DNA of 44,784 nucleotides from Lachnospiraceae bacterium (lineage in GTDB: Bacteria; Bacillota; Clostridia; Lachnospirales; Lachnospiraceae), in the NCBI GenBank assembly GCA_021202635.1, contig JAJQCQ010000070.1, positions 1-44,784 of the forward strand, given 5' to 3'. The notes below the pieces were generated by a model. That model was not told the origin of the DNA. It was given only the letters and a program-made list of their open reading frames with translations, and did no database searches. The position numbers and the translations under genes are program-made. Positions 27,604-34,586 of this stretch are shown here, piece after piece (the stretch's first letter is position 1; each line of letters opens with the position of its first letter).

Positions 27604-28272
27604 CTAAAACTGTTTCTCCGCTACCTCGCCCCGCTTCTTATAAATCGAATTCGCCGGTACCACCTCCCGAACCGAGGAAAGCGGATATATATTGGAATGC
27701 GGACCAATCACGGTTCCCGGATTCAGGACCGAACCGCAGCCCACCTCCACCTCATCGCCGAGCATCGCGCCAAATTTCTTCAGACCGGTCTCAATGCGCT
27801 CTGTGCCGTCCTTCACCACGACCAGCTTCTTGTCTGACTTCACATTTGAAGTAATAGAGCCCGCACCCATATGCGCCCTGTACCCCAGAATCGAATCGCC
27901 TACATAATTATAGTGCGGCACCTGTACTTTATTGAACAGAACCACATTTTTCAGCTCTGTCGAATTTCCTACGACCGCACCCTCTCCCACGATCGCGCTG
28001 CCGCGAATGAACGCACAGTGGCGCACCTCTGCGTTTTTTCCGATGATCGCCGGGCCATGGATGTAAGCCGTCGGCGCTACTGTTGCGGATTTTGCGATCC
28101 AGACATCTTCGCCGCGTTTTTCGTATTCCTCCTCCGGCAGGGTTGCCCCCAGCTCCATAATAAACGAACGGATCTTTGGCAGAACCTCCCAGGGATACTC
28201 TGCGCCGTCAAATAGAGTTTTCGCGATTGTCTCATCTAAATTGTACAGATTTTTTATTTTACATGCTTCCAT
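27604..28272 (-). CDS. Left-handed beta-helix (hexapeptide) acyltransferase-like protein
   Basis: 222 residues. After an N-terminal helical part (1-55) come hexapeptide turns typical of a left-handed beta-helix (VWIAKSATVAPTAYIHGPAIIGKNAEVRHCAFIRG in pieces, then GDEVEVGCGSVLNPGTVIGPHSNIYP). It resembles the acetyltransferase half of GlmU and is often named UDP-N-acetylglucosamine pyrophosphorylase-related, but the nucleotidyltransferase domain is missing. It probably moves an acyl group onto a nucleotide sugar or similar acceptor; substrate unknown. The ATG follows AGAGGAG. It sits between topB (89 bases upstream) and parE (17 bases downstream), an unexpected place for a sugar enzyme. Confidence 0.85.
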   Translation of the reverse strand: MEACKIKNLYNLDETIAKTLFDGAEYPWEVLPKIRSFIMELGATLPEEEYEKRGEDVWIAKSATVAPTAYIHGPAIIGKNAEVRHCAFIRGSAIVGEGAVVGNSTELKNVVLFNKVQVPHYNYVGDSILGYRAHMGAGSITSNVKSDKKLVVVKDGTERIETGLKKFGAMLGDEVEVGCGSVLNPGTVIGPHSNIYPLSSVREVVPANSIYKKRGEVAEKQF

Positions 28273-28361
28273 ATCATTTTCTCCTCTATTTTCTTCCTTT
28301 TTCTATCTGATTCATAATCGTTCTACTTATATGTCATTCAACACAAACCTGACAAATGCAC

Positions 28362-30629
28362 TCAATTATTCTGTCCTTTCCCACCTTGTTTACGCACGCT
28401 TCTCTGCCCGGAATTTTTTCTGCGCATCCCAGCTGCATTTTCCGCATCCGCCACTTTCCCATTCTTATAATATTTCGCCGCTTCATCAAACATGGGCCGC
28501 AGCGCAGTCTGGTTCCGCAGGGACATGACTCCGTCTGTCCGTGAGCGGATAAAGTTCTCCAGCTTTTCCATATATTCATCGCTCGTAATCGAACCCTCCG
28601 CAACGTAGGTAAGTCCCTTCTCCCAGCTCGCGGTCAGCTCCGGATTCAGCAGAGAGCGAATGGAGCAGAAGACTACATCGTGAACCATCTCCCCCTGCAG
28701 GGTCGGCGTCAGGATCTGCGTTTTTTTATTCAAAGCCAGATATTCATTGGATACAAGCTTCTTGAGAATCTCCGCGCGCGTCGCACTCGTACCGATTCCG
28801 CTGCCCTTAATCTGGGCGCGAAGCTCTTCATCCTCGATCAGCTGGCCTGCATTTTCCATAGCAAGGATCATCGAACCGGAATTGTAACGCTTGGGCGGGG
28901 ACGTCTCTCCCTCGCGAATGCCCAGGGAGCGCACCGAAAGCTGCATGCCCCTGCGCAGGCCTTTCAGCGCTTCCAGCAGGTCTGCGCCAAACTCCGCCTC
29001 CGCACCGTCTGTCTCATTACCGCCCGCACCGTTTTCCGCTTCCGGCACCGCATCCGTGTTTGTACCGCCGCTGCTTGCTGACACGCCCTGTGCCTGATTC
29101 TGGTTCTGACTCTGACTTTTCTTTCGCCGGTCGTTCGGGTTGCCCGCCACCTTGAAATATCCTTCTGACAGCAGCACTTTAAAGGAAAAGAAGAACTTCT
29201 CTTTTCCCATCGCGGTCACCATGGTAATCTTCTGAAATTCTGCCGCCGGATAAAAAATGCTTAAAAACCGCCGCACGATGGCCGCATATACACCGTATGC
29301 ATGACCCTTGAGCGAACCGAGCGTGTTAAGTCCCTGTCCGGTCGGGATGATCGCATAGTGGTCGGTGATCTGCTTATCATTGACATATCTCGTCTTCGCG
29401 ATTCCCTTATAGGAACCGGAGGACAAAATTTCTTCCGCAAAATCCGCAGCGGGCGCAAATCTTTTCAGGCCGCCAATATTTTTATGTATCTCCTTCGCTA
29501 CCGCAGTCGAAAGAACACGGGCGTCGGTTCTCGGATAAGTCACAAGCTTCTTTTCGTACAGCTCCTGCACGATCCGCAGCGTCTCATCGGGGCTGATTTT
29601 GAACATGCGGGAGCATTCGTTCTGAAGCTCTGCCAGGTTATAGAGCAAAGGCGGATTTTTCTTTTCTTTCTTCTTCTCAATTGAATCAATACGGGCTGTT
29701 TCTCCTGCGGTGGCTGCAAGCACACCGGTATCCGTCAGACTCTGTCTTCCGCCAGCCGTCCCCGCATTCAGTATACTCCCCGGCATTAAAGAAGCAATCA
29801 GCGCCGCGACATCTTCGCGCTTTAAAAACCCGTTTTCCCTGTAAAGCTTTGGAGAAAGATACCAGTCGGAACCCTCTACCGCACGAAATTCTCCTTCCAG
29901 GGATGACTGTGCCCCGCCCGGAAGCTCCACTGACTGCACGACACGGTAAAACGGTGTCTTCACAAACTGCCGAATCTCGCGCTCGCGCCAAACCACCATC
30001 CCCAGGACACACGTCATCACACGCCCAACGGAAACGACTGCATGATTTTTCCCGAGGTAGCTGGAAATCGCACTCCCATATTTCAAGGTCAGCAGACGGG
30101 AAAAATTAATCCCCATCAGATAGTCTTCCTTCGCGCGCAGATAAGCGGCTGACGCCAGATTATCGTACGCAGAAAGGTCTTTTGCCTGCTCAATCCCGCG
30201 GTGAATCTCCTCCTCTGTCTGAGAATCAATCCAGACACGGCGGCGCTTCTTACCGCGCACCTTTGCCTCCTGCTCCACCAGGCGGTAAATATACTCTCCC
30301 TCCCGCCCGGAATCGGTGCAGACATAAATCGTATCTACATCCTTCCGGTTCAGCAGATGGCTCACAATCGTGAACTGCTTCTTCACCGAAGGAATTACCT
30401 CATATAAAAACTGATCCGGGATAAAGGGCAGGGTATCCAGGCTCCATCTTTTGTATTTGGGGTCATAGGCCTCCGGATAGCTCATGGTCACCAGATGCCC
30501 GACGCACCAGGTCACCACGTAGGAATCCGACTCCTGATAGCCGTCGCCGCGCCGCATGTCTTCATGCAGAGCCTTCGCAAACTCCTGCGCCACACTTGGT
30601 TTTTCTGCTATAAACAGCGATTTTGCCAT
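28362..30629 (-). CDS. topB: DNA topoisomerase III (type IA)
   Basis: 755 residues from the ATG at 30629, which has GGAGG five bases upstream; an in-frame extension to 30713 lacks a site. Type IA topoisomerase that passes single strands and resolves recombination intermediates. The TOPRIM domain is at the N-terminus (SLFIAEKPSVAQEFAK; CTDSGREGEYIYR with DxD-like acidic residues), and the catalytic Tyr lies in KKLVTYPRTDAR. A low-complexity Gln/Asn/Ser/Gly/Glu insertion (around 540-595) interrupts the later part. The C-terminus is basic and carries no zinc fingers. It has its own promoter at 30743-30771 and leads the topB-transferase-parE-parC cluster. Confidence 0.95.
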   Translation of the reverse strand: MAKSLFIAEKPSVAQEFAKALHEDMRRGDGYQESDSYVVTWCVGHLVTMSYPEAYDPKYKRWSLDTLPFIPDQFLYEVIPSVKKQFTIVSHLLNRKDVDTIYVCTDSGREGEYIYRLVEQEAKVRGKKRRRVWIDSQTEEEIHRGIEQAKDLSAYDNLASAAYLRAKEDYLMGINFSRLLTLKYGSAISSYLGKNHAVVSVGRVMTCVLGMVVWREREIRQFVKTPFYRVVQSVELPGGAQSSLEGEFRAVEGSDWYLSPKLYRENGFLKREDVAALIASLMPGSILNAGTAGGRQSLTDTGVLAATAGETARIDSIEKKKEKKNPPLLYNLAELQNECSRMFKISPDETLRIVQELYEKKLVTYPRTDARVLSTAVAKEIHKNIGGLKRFAPAADFAEEILSSGSYKGIAKTRYVNDKQITDHYAIIPTGQGLNTLGSLKGHAYGVYAAIVRRFLSIFYPAAEFQKITMVTAMGKEKFFFSFKVLLSEGYFKVAGNPNDRRKKSQSQNQNQAQGVSASSGGTNTDAVPEAENGAGGNETDGAEAEFGADLLEALKGLRRGMQLSVRSLGIREGETSPPKRYNSGSMILAMENAGQLIEDEELRAQIKGSGIGTSATRAEILKKLVSNEYLALNKKTQILTPTLQGEMVHDVVFCSIRSLLNPELTASWEKGLTYVAEGSITSDEYMEKLENFIRSRTDGVMSLRNQTALRPMFDEAAKYYKNGKVADAENAAGMRRKNSGQRSVRKQGGKGQNN

Positions 30630-30742
30630 GAAAATCCTCCGAACACTGCATATGAAAACAGGGAAAACCCTGCGTAAATAGGAAGCAGCAGACAAATGCC
30701 ACTGCTGAAACATAATCGTTTAAAAAAATCCACAACAAATCT

Positions 30743-30771
30743 ATTATAAAAGTTATCCTGCATTTTTGCAA
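30743..30771 (-). promoter_or_regulatory. Promoter of the topB cluster
   Basis: On the minus strand TTGCAA (30771-30766) and TATAAT (30748-30743) are 17 bases apart, about 110 bases before the topB start codon. Confidence 0.7.
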
Positions 30772-30803
30772 TTATTATTTTTTTATATTCTACGATAAAT
30801 TAA

Positions 30804-30831
30804 TTGACATTTTGCGTGCATATGTTAATAT
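30804..30831 (+). promoter_or_regulatory. Strong promoter of the holin-like toxin mRNA
   Basis: TTGACA (30804-30809) and TAATAT (30826-30831) are 16 bases apart, and TG one base before the -10 box makes it an extended -10 promoter. The predicted leader to the toxin start is about 105 bases. Confidence 0.75.
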
Positions 30832-30943
30832 ATGTGCAAGTCTATATTATTTGTGTATCGTAAAAATTAAATAATGTATTTAACCAGGGAGCCGGGGGAC
30901 GTCTCTCACCCAATCCGAATACCTTGCGGAAGGGGGGATTATT

Positions 30944-31027
30944 ATGAGTACATACGAAGAATTTATGGTTTTATTGACTTTTGCTTTATTGGTAGTCGCA
31001 ATTCTGAATATGAAAAATAAGAAATAG
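30944..31027 (+). CDS. Holin-like type I toxin, 27 residues
   Basis: A very small gene encoding a 27-residue peptide starting MSTYEEFMVLL, with one hydrophobic helix (about residues 7-22) and a basic end (KNKK). Start MSTYE, one membrane helix and a short Lys-rich tail match the putative holin-like/TxpA-Fst group of type I toxins, which insert in the membrane and collapse its potential. GGGGGG lies 7 bases before the ATG. It has its own strong promoter, a long structured leader, and a convergent antisense transcript across its 3' end. It lies between topB and asd, on the opposite strand to both. Toxicity is inferred from family resemblance and gene architecture. Confidence 0.85.
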   Translation: MSTYEEFMVLLTFALLVVAILNMKNKK

Positions 31028-31120
31028 CCGTCCTGCTCCTGGCCGAGATGACGACTACTTCTTATAGAAATTATTAACGCCGGGTCGGGTGAGTGGCTTT
31101 CACCTTCCGGCTCCCTTGTT
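31010..31120 (-). ncRNA. Predicted antisense RNA antitoxin
   Basis: The promoter at 31127-31154 would start a minus-strand transcript near 31120. A hairpin on that strand, GTCGTC (31055-31050) pairing with GACGGC (31032-31027, one G-U), is followed by TATTTCTTATTTTT, a reasonable terminator. The product would be about 110 bases, complementary to the last toxin codons and the 3' untranslated region, as in TxpA/RatA-type loci. Ends are estimated. Confidence 0.65.
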
Positions 31121-31126
31121 AAATGC

Positions 31127-31154
31127 ATTATAGCATAAAAATATAATTTTGCAA
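31127..31154 (-). promoter_or_regulatory. Promoter of the antisense RNA
   Basis: On the minus strand TTGCAA (31154-31149) and TATAAT (31132-31127) are 16 bases apart, with TG one base before the -10 box. It faces the toxin promoter. Confidence 0.75.
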
Positions 31155-31178
31155 GATCATAAAATCAATTTTTAAAGC

Positions 31179-31224
31179 AATTCAGAACAGTGAAGCGTAG
31201 ACCTGCGGCCTGCTGTTCTGAATT
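31179..31224. repeat. Dispersed palindromic repeat downstream of asd
   Basis: AATTCAGAACAG (31179-31190) and CTGTTCTGAATT (31213-31224) form a perfect 12-base inverted repeat. The centre is the inverse of the core in the 19372 copy. It lies 16 bases after the asd stop on the minus strand, followed by GCTTTAAAAATTGATTTT, so it may terminate asd weakly. Confidence 0.7.
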
Positions 31225-31240
31225 AATACATTTCCACTCT

Positions 31241-32326
31241 TTACTTTGCCGCAATATACCCAAGCGCCTTCAATGTCTCCGCACAGAGCACCGCCCCGCC
31301 GGCCGCGCCGCGCACGGTATTGTGGGAAAGTCCGACAAATTTATAATCGTAAATCGTATCCTCACGGAGACGCCCGATGGAAACACCCATCCCCTTCTCA
31401 TAGTCAACGTCAAGAACCACCTGCGGACGATTGTCCTCCTCCATGTACTGAATGAAATGCTTCGGTGCGCTTGGAAGCTCCAGCTTCTGCGGAAGTCCTG
31501 AAAAGTTCACCAGCTTCTCGATGAGCTGCTCTTTCGTCGGCTTTTTACGGAACTTCACAAATACCGCCGCCGTATGACCATTCAACACCGGTACACGAAT
31601 GCACTGGCAGGTGATCTTCGGCTCTGTAGCCGGTTTGATCACGCCGTCTTCGACCACACCCCAGAGACGGAGCGGCTCTTTCTCGCTCTTCTCCTCTTCT
31701 CCGCCGATGTACGGAATCACATTTTCTACCATCTCCGGCCAGTCTTTGAAGGTCTTGCCGGCTCCGGAAATCGCCTGGTATGTAGTCGCAACGACCTCAT
31801 ACGGCTCATATTCCCGCCATGCGCTCAGAGCCGGTGCGTAGCTCTGAATGGAGCAGTTCGGCTTTACCGCAATGAAGCCGCGGGTCGTCCCCAGACGCTT
31901 TTTCTGAGACGCGATGACTTCAAAATGCTCCGGGTTAATCTCCGGCACAACCATCGGGACATCCGGGGTCCAGCGATGGGCGCTGTTATTGGATACGACC
32001 GGTGTCTCTGTCTTTGCGTACTCTTCCTCGATCGCACGAATCTCATCCTTCGACATGTCAACCGCGGAAAACACAAAATCCACGCTCGCCGCGACTGCTT
32101 CTACCTCATTGACATTCATGACAACCAGCTTCTTCACTGCCTCCGGCATCGGAGTCGTCATTTTCCATCTGCCGCCGACAGCATCTTCGTATGTCTTGCC
32201 GGCGCTGCGCGGACTTGCCGCCACCGTCACTACCTCAAACCACGGATGATTCTCCAGCAGAGAGATAAATCTCTGCCCTACCATCCCGGTTGCTCCCAGA
32301 ATGCCAACTCTCAGTTTCTGACTCAT
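31241..32326 (-). CDS. asd: Aspartate-semialdehyde dehydrogenase (archaeal/fungal type)
   Basis: 361 residues from the ATG at 32326, with GAGGAG about 10 bases upstream; an earlier in-frame ATG at 32395 falls inside a leader hairpin. It reduces aspartyl phosphate to aspartate semialdehyde with NADPH, the branch point to lysine/diaminopimelate, threonine and methionine. The NADP-binding loop is GILGATGMVGQRF (7-19). The catalytic Cys is in KPNCSIQ and the His region is RVPVLNGHTAAVF. The sequence belongs to the archaeal/fungal-like Asd class. The gene is alone, with its own promoter at 32536-32564 and a structured leader of about 200 bases, which suggests post-transcriptional control. Confidence 0.96.
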   Translation of the reverse strand: MSQKLRVGILGATGMVGQRFISLLENHPWFEVVTVAASPRSAGKTYEDAVGGRWKMTTPMPEAVKKLVVMNVNEVEAVAASVDFVFSAVDMSKDEIRAIEEEYAKTETPVVSNNSAHRWTPDVPMVVPEINPEHFEVIASQKKRLGTTRGFIAVKPNCSIQSYAPALSAWREYEPYEVVATTYQAISGAGKTFKDWPEMVENVIPYIGGEEEKSEKEPLRLWGVVEDGVIKPATEPKITCQCIRVPVLNGHTAAVFVKFRKKPTKEQLIEKLVNFSGLPQKLELPSAPKHFIQYMEEDNRPQVVLDVDYEKGMGVSIGRLREDTIYDYKFVGLSHNTVRGAAGGAVLCAETLKALGYIAAK

Positions 32327-32394
32327 TTTTTCATATCTCCTCATATTCATGTTGTCGGGCCGCGTCCAAAATATCTCCTGGCTTTTTATAACCA

Positions 32395-32528
32395 TTCAGA
32401 GCCAAATCAAAGAGTAGACCAGCAGACTGCCGCTCTGAACAGTTCCCTTTTTAAGTATTTTGCCGCGGCAGAACAGGTACAGTACTTTACCTGTTCCAAA
32501 TGTTTTGTCCTCGTGTGGCAAACATTTG
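32395..32528 (-). promoter_or_regulatory. Structured asd leader with three stem-loops
   Basis: In transcript order: CAAATGTTT (32528-32520) pairs perfectly with AAACATTTG (32505-32497); GAACAGGTA (32496-32488) pairs perfectly with TACCTGTTC (32479-32471); TTCAGAGC (32439-32432) pairs with GCTCTGAA (32402-32395). A CCGCGG palindrome lies between the second and third. The third belongs to the dispersed TTCAGA repeat family. I see neither the lysine riboswitch core nor a T-box motif. Function as a regulatory leader is inferred from structure and position. Confidence 0.55.
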
Positions 32529-32535
32529 TCTTTAC

Positions 32536-32564
32536 AAGATACACTTGTTTTGGTGCTCTGTCAA
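32536..32564 (-). promoter_or_regulatory. Promoter of asd
   Basis: On the minus strand TTGACA (32564-32559) and TATCTT (32541-32536) are 17 bases apart, with TG directly before the -10 box. Transcription would start near 32529, at the foot of the first leader stem. Confidence 0.75.
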
Positions 32565-32815
32565 GACAAAAAATATTTTTTCCGCGCGATCACCCGGTTT
32601 TTTGTTATAGGTCACTCCTTGACCAGATTTACCTCATTTATGCCTCTACAGGAGTGGCCTGTAACTATTTTTTCACATATCTTCCATAATCTGAACATAT
32701 TCTAAACACATTTCGCGCGTATAGTACTGATTGAAACAAATGAAGGACATCATACCAACATTTGTTTTTCATACATTTTTCTCTGGCGGGCAGCGATGCC
32801 CGCCCTCCTTTTGCA
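32565..32815. other. Intergenic stretch with isolated hairpins
   Basis: No credible gene. Stems seen: GGTCACTCC / GGAGTGGCC (about 32610-32659), followed on the plus strand by TGTAACTATTTTTT; AACAAATG (32735-32742) / CATTTGTT (32759-32766), followed by TTT on the plus strand; and GGCGGGCA / TGCCCGCC around GCGA (about 32786-32805). A 64-codon minus frame (32665-32859) runs across them without a ribosome site. Confidence 0.4.
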
Positions 32816-33025
32816 GAGAAAGCGTTCTCAATGATCTGACTCGTGGTGCGCTCGCGCACCTAAGAGGCTGATCATTAGAGAACCAAGACGGCATGAGCAA
32901 GTAGCGCGATAGCGCGGATTGCGAATGTCGGCGACGATGACGGGAGTGCGAAGCACGGAGTCATCGGCTTTCTCAGATTCACTCCCTTGTTTTCTACTGA
33001 GAAAGCGTTCTCAATGATCTGACTC
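32816..33025 (-). repeat. Multi-hairpin element with a 27-bp duplication of the argH end
   Basis: The 27 bases at 32999-33025 (including the last four argH codons and the stop) recur exactly at 32816-32842, 183 bases away. The DNA between is rich in stems on the minus strand: GCTTTCTCAG / CTGAGAAAGC (perfect, 10), CGATGAC / GTCATCG with GTGC/GCAC nested, GGTGCG / CGCACC around CGAG, and GTTCTC..AATGATC / GATCATT..GAGAAC. No gene is seen. It resembles a repeated, structured 3' element or a small mobile sequence inserted at the argH stop with duplication. Confidence 0.65.
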
Positions 33026-34393
33026 CAGATATTCTTTATACCGCTCGAGTGCCTCCCGCATCGCCGCTTCGCCGGGCGCCCCTTTGGTCAGCCGCTTTTC
33101 CACGCAGGTCTTCATACTGATCGCCTCGTAAATATCTTCCTCAAAGGCCTCGCTCTCCTCGCGGAATTCCGCAAGGCTCAGATCATCGAGCGCTTTGTTT
33201 TCCGCAATGCAGCGCAGCACCAGGCGGCCGGAAATCCCATGCGCGTCACGGAACGGTACGCCATGGCTGACCAGATAATCAGCAACGTCTGTCGCATTCG
33301 TAAACCCATTTTTTGCGGAAGCCTCCATCACATCTTTATGAAACTTCATTGTGTCAAGCATGCCGGTAAAAAGAGGCAGGCAGGCATTCACCGTATCGAT
33401 CGCGTCGAAGGTGCCTTCCTTGTCCTCCTGCATATCCTTATTATAAGCCAGAGGAATGCCCTTCATCGTCGTCAGAATCCCCATCAGAGAGGCATACACC
33501 CGTCCGGTCTTGCCGCGCACCAGCTCCGCAATATCCGGATTCTTTTTCTGCGGCATAATACTGCTGCCGGTGCTGTAGGCGTCGTCAATCTCCACGAAAC
33601 GATATTCGTTGGAATTCCAGATGATGATTTCCTCTGAAAAGCGGCTCAGATGCATCATGATGGTCGAGAGCGCACTCAGGTATTCAATCACATAATCGCG
33701 GTCGGACACCGAATCCATACTGTTTCTCGTCGGACCGTCAAAGCCAAGCAGCTCTGCCGTGTAGTCGCGATCCAGCGGATAGGTCGTACCCGCCAGGGCG
33801 CCCGCGCCGAGCGGACAGTAATTCATCCTTTTATAAATGTCAGCCAGCCGTGAGCGGTCGCGCATAAACATCTCAAAATAAGCTCCCATGTGATGAGCCA
33901 GCGTCACCGGCTGCGCCTTCTGCAAGTGGGTAAAACCAGGCATAAAGGTATCCAGATTTTCCTCCATGATACGATAGAGCACCTTCAAAAGCTCCTTTAC
34001 AAGCCGATCGGTCTCCTTCACCGCATCGCGGACATACATCCGCATATCCAGCGCTACCTGATCATTGCGGCTGCGTCCGGTGTGCAGCTTTTTCCCGGCA
34101 TCACCGATACGCTCTGTGAGGTTCGCCTCCACGAAGCTGTGGATATCCTCATACTCCGGTGTGACAGCCAGCGCACCTCTCTCCACGTCCGCAAGAATTC
34201 CCTCAAGTCCCCCGATGATCTCATCCCGCTCCTTTTCCGTAAGAATTCCCTGCTTCGCGAGCATTTTCACATGCGCCAGACTTCCCTCGATGTCCTGCCG
34301 GTACAATCGCCTGTCAAAAGAAATTGAAGCATTGAAATCATATACCATCTGATCGGTTGCCTTCGTAAAACGCCCGCCCCATAACTGCGCCAT
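33011..34393 (-). CDS. argH: Argininosuccinate lyase
   Basis: 460 residues from the ATG at 34393 (GGAGG seven bases upstream); the frame is open to 34495 but that part lies in the leader. It splits argininosuccinate to arginine and fumarate, the last step of arginine synthesis. The fumarase-superfamily signature is GSSIMPQKKNPD, with the N-terminal MAQLWGGRFTK and HTGRSRNDQVA motifs also present. Length is typical. argG is not adjacent, so argH is separated from the rest of the pathway. It has its own promoter at 34496-34524. Its last codons are duplicated in the structured element downstream. Confidence 0.98.
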   Translation of the reverse strand: MAQLWGGRFTKATDQMVYDFNASISFDRRLYRQDIEGSLAHVKMLAKQGILTEKERDEIIGGLEGILADVERGALAVTPEYEDIHSFVEANLTERIGDAGKKLHTGRSRNDQVALDMRMYVRDAVKETDRLVKELLKVLYRIMEENLDTFMPGFTHLQKAQPVTLAHHMGAYFEMFMRDRSRLADIYKRMNYCPLGAGALAGTTYPLDRDYTAELLGFDGPTRNSMDSVSDRDYVIEYLSALSTIMMHLSRFSEEIIIWNSNEYRFVEIDDAYSTGSSIMPQKKNPDIAELVRGKTGRVYASLMGILTTMKGIPLAYNKDMQEDKEGTFDAIDTVNACLPLFTGMLDTMKFHKDVMEASAKNGFTNATDVADYLVSHGVPFRDAHGISGRLVLRCIAENKALDDLSLAEFREESEAFEEDIYEAISMKTCVEKRLTKGAPGEAAMREALERYKEYLESDH

Positions 34394-34439
34394 CGTAAAT
34401 CCTCCTGTGTCCCGGCCGTCCGAACCGCCCGCATCCACT

Positions 34440-34524
34440 CTGTGTATTTTCATACAATTCTGCGATATCGCCTGCCGATGTTTTTTATCTTCCAAAGTCT
34501 ATCACAAGCTTTGCGCTCATGCAA
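34440..34524 (-). promoter_or_regulatory. argH promoter with a possible ARG-box-like site
   Basis: On the minus strand TTGCAT (34524-34519) and TAGACT (34501-34496) are 17 bases apart. Downstream of the expected start, TGTATGAAAATACA (about 34441-34456) is a TGTAT/ATACA palindrome resembling ArgR-type ARG boxes. The ArgR link is a guess. Confidence 0.45.
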
Positions 34525-34586
34525 GGATAAAATCCGGGCATTCCACTCTTCTATCCATATTCCATTGCATTCTACTGATTTCTGTC

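Larger units (their letters stand above)
30878..31124. repeat. Inverted repeat enclosing the toxin gene
   Basis: The 18 bases at 30878-30895 (ATTTAACCAGGGAGCCGG) are the inverse of 31107-31124 with one mismatch. Further inward CTCACCC (30905-30911) matches GGGTGAG in the right arm (around 31087-31093). In the mRNA this would pair the 5' leader with the 3' end, a fold known in type I toxin mRNAs where it delays translation. Confidence 0.7.

Noticed and set aside
32327-32564. Lysine riboswitch upstream of asd
   Set aside because: The leader has stems but not the conserved core I would expect for that riboswitch.
31574-32689. 371-codon plus-strand frame opposite asd
   Set aside because: Antisense shadow of asd; composition and Arg/His-rich product are not protein-like.
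32665-32859. 64-codon minus-strand frame between argH and asd
   Set aside because: Runs through several hairpins and the repeated element without a ribosome binding site.
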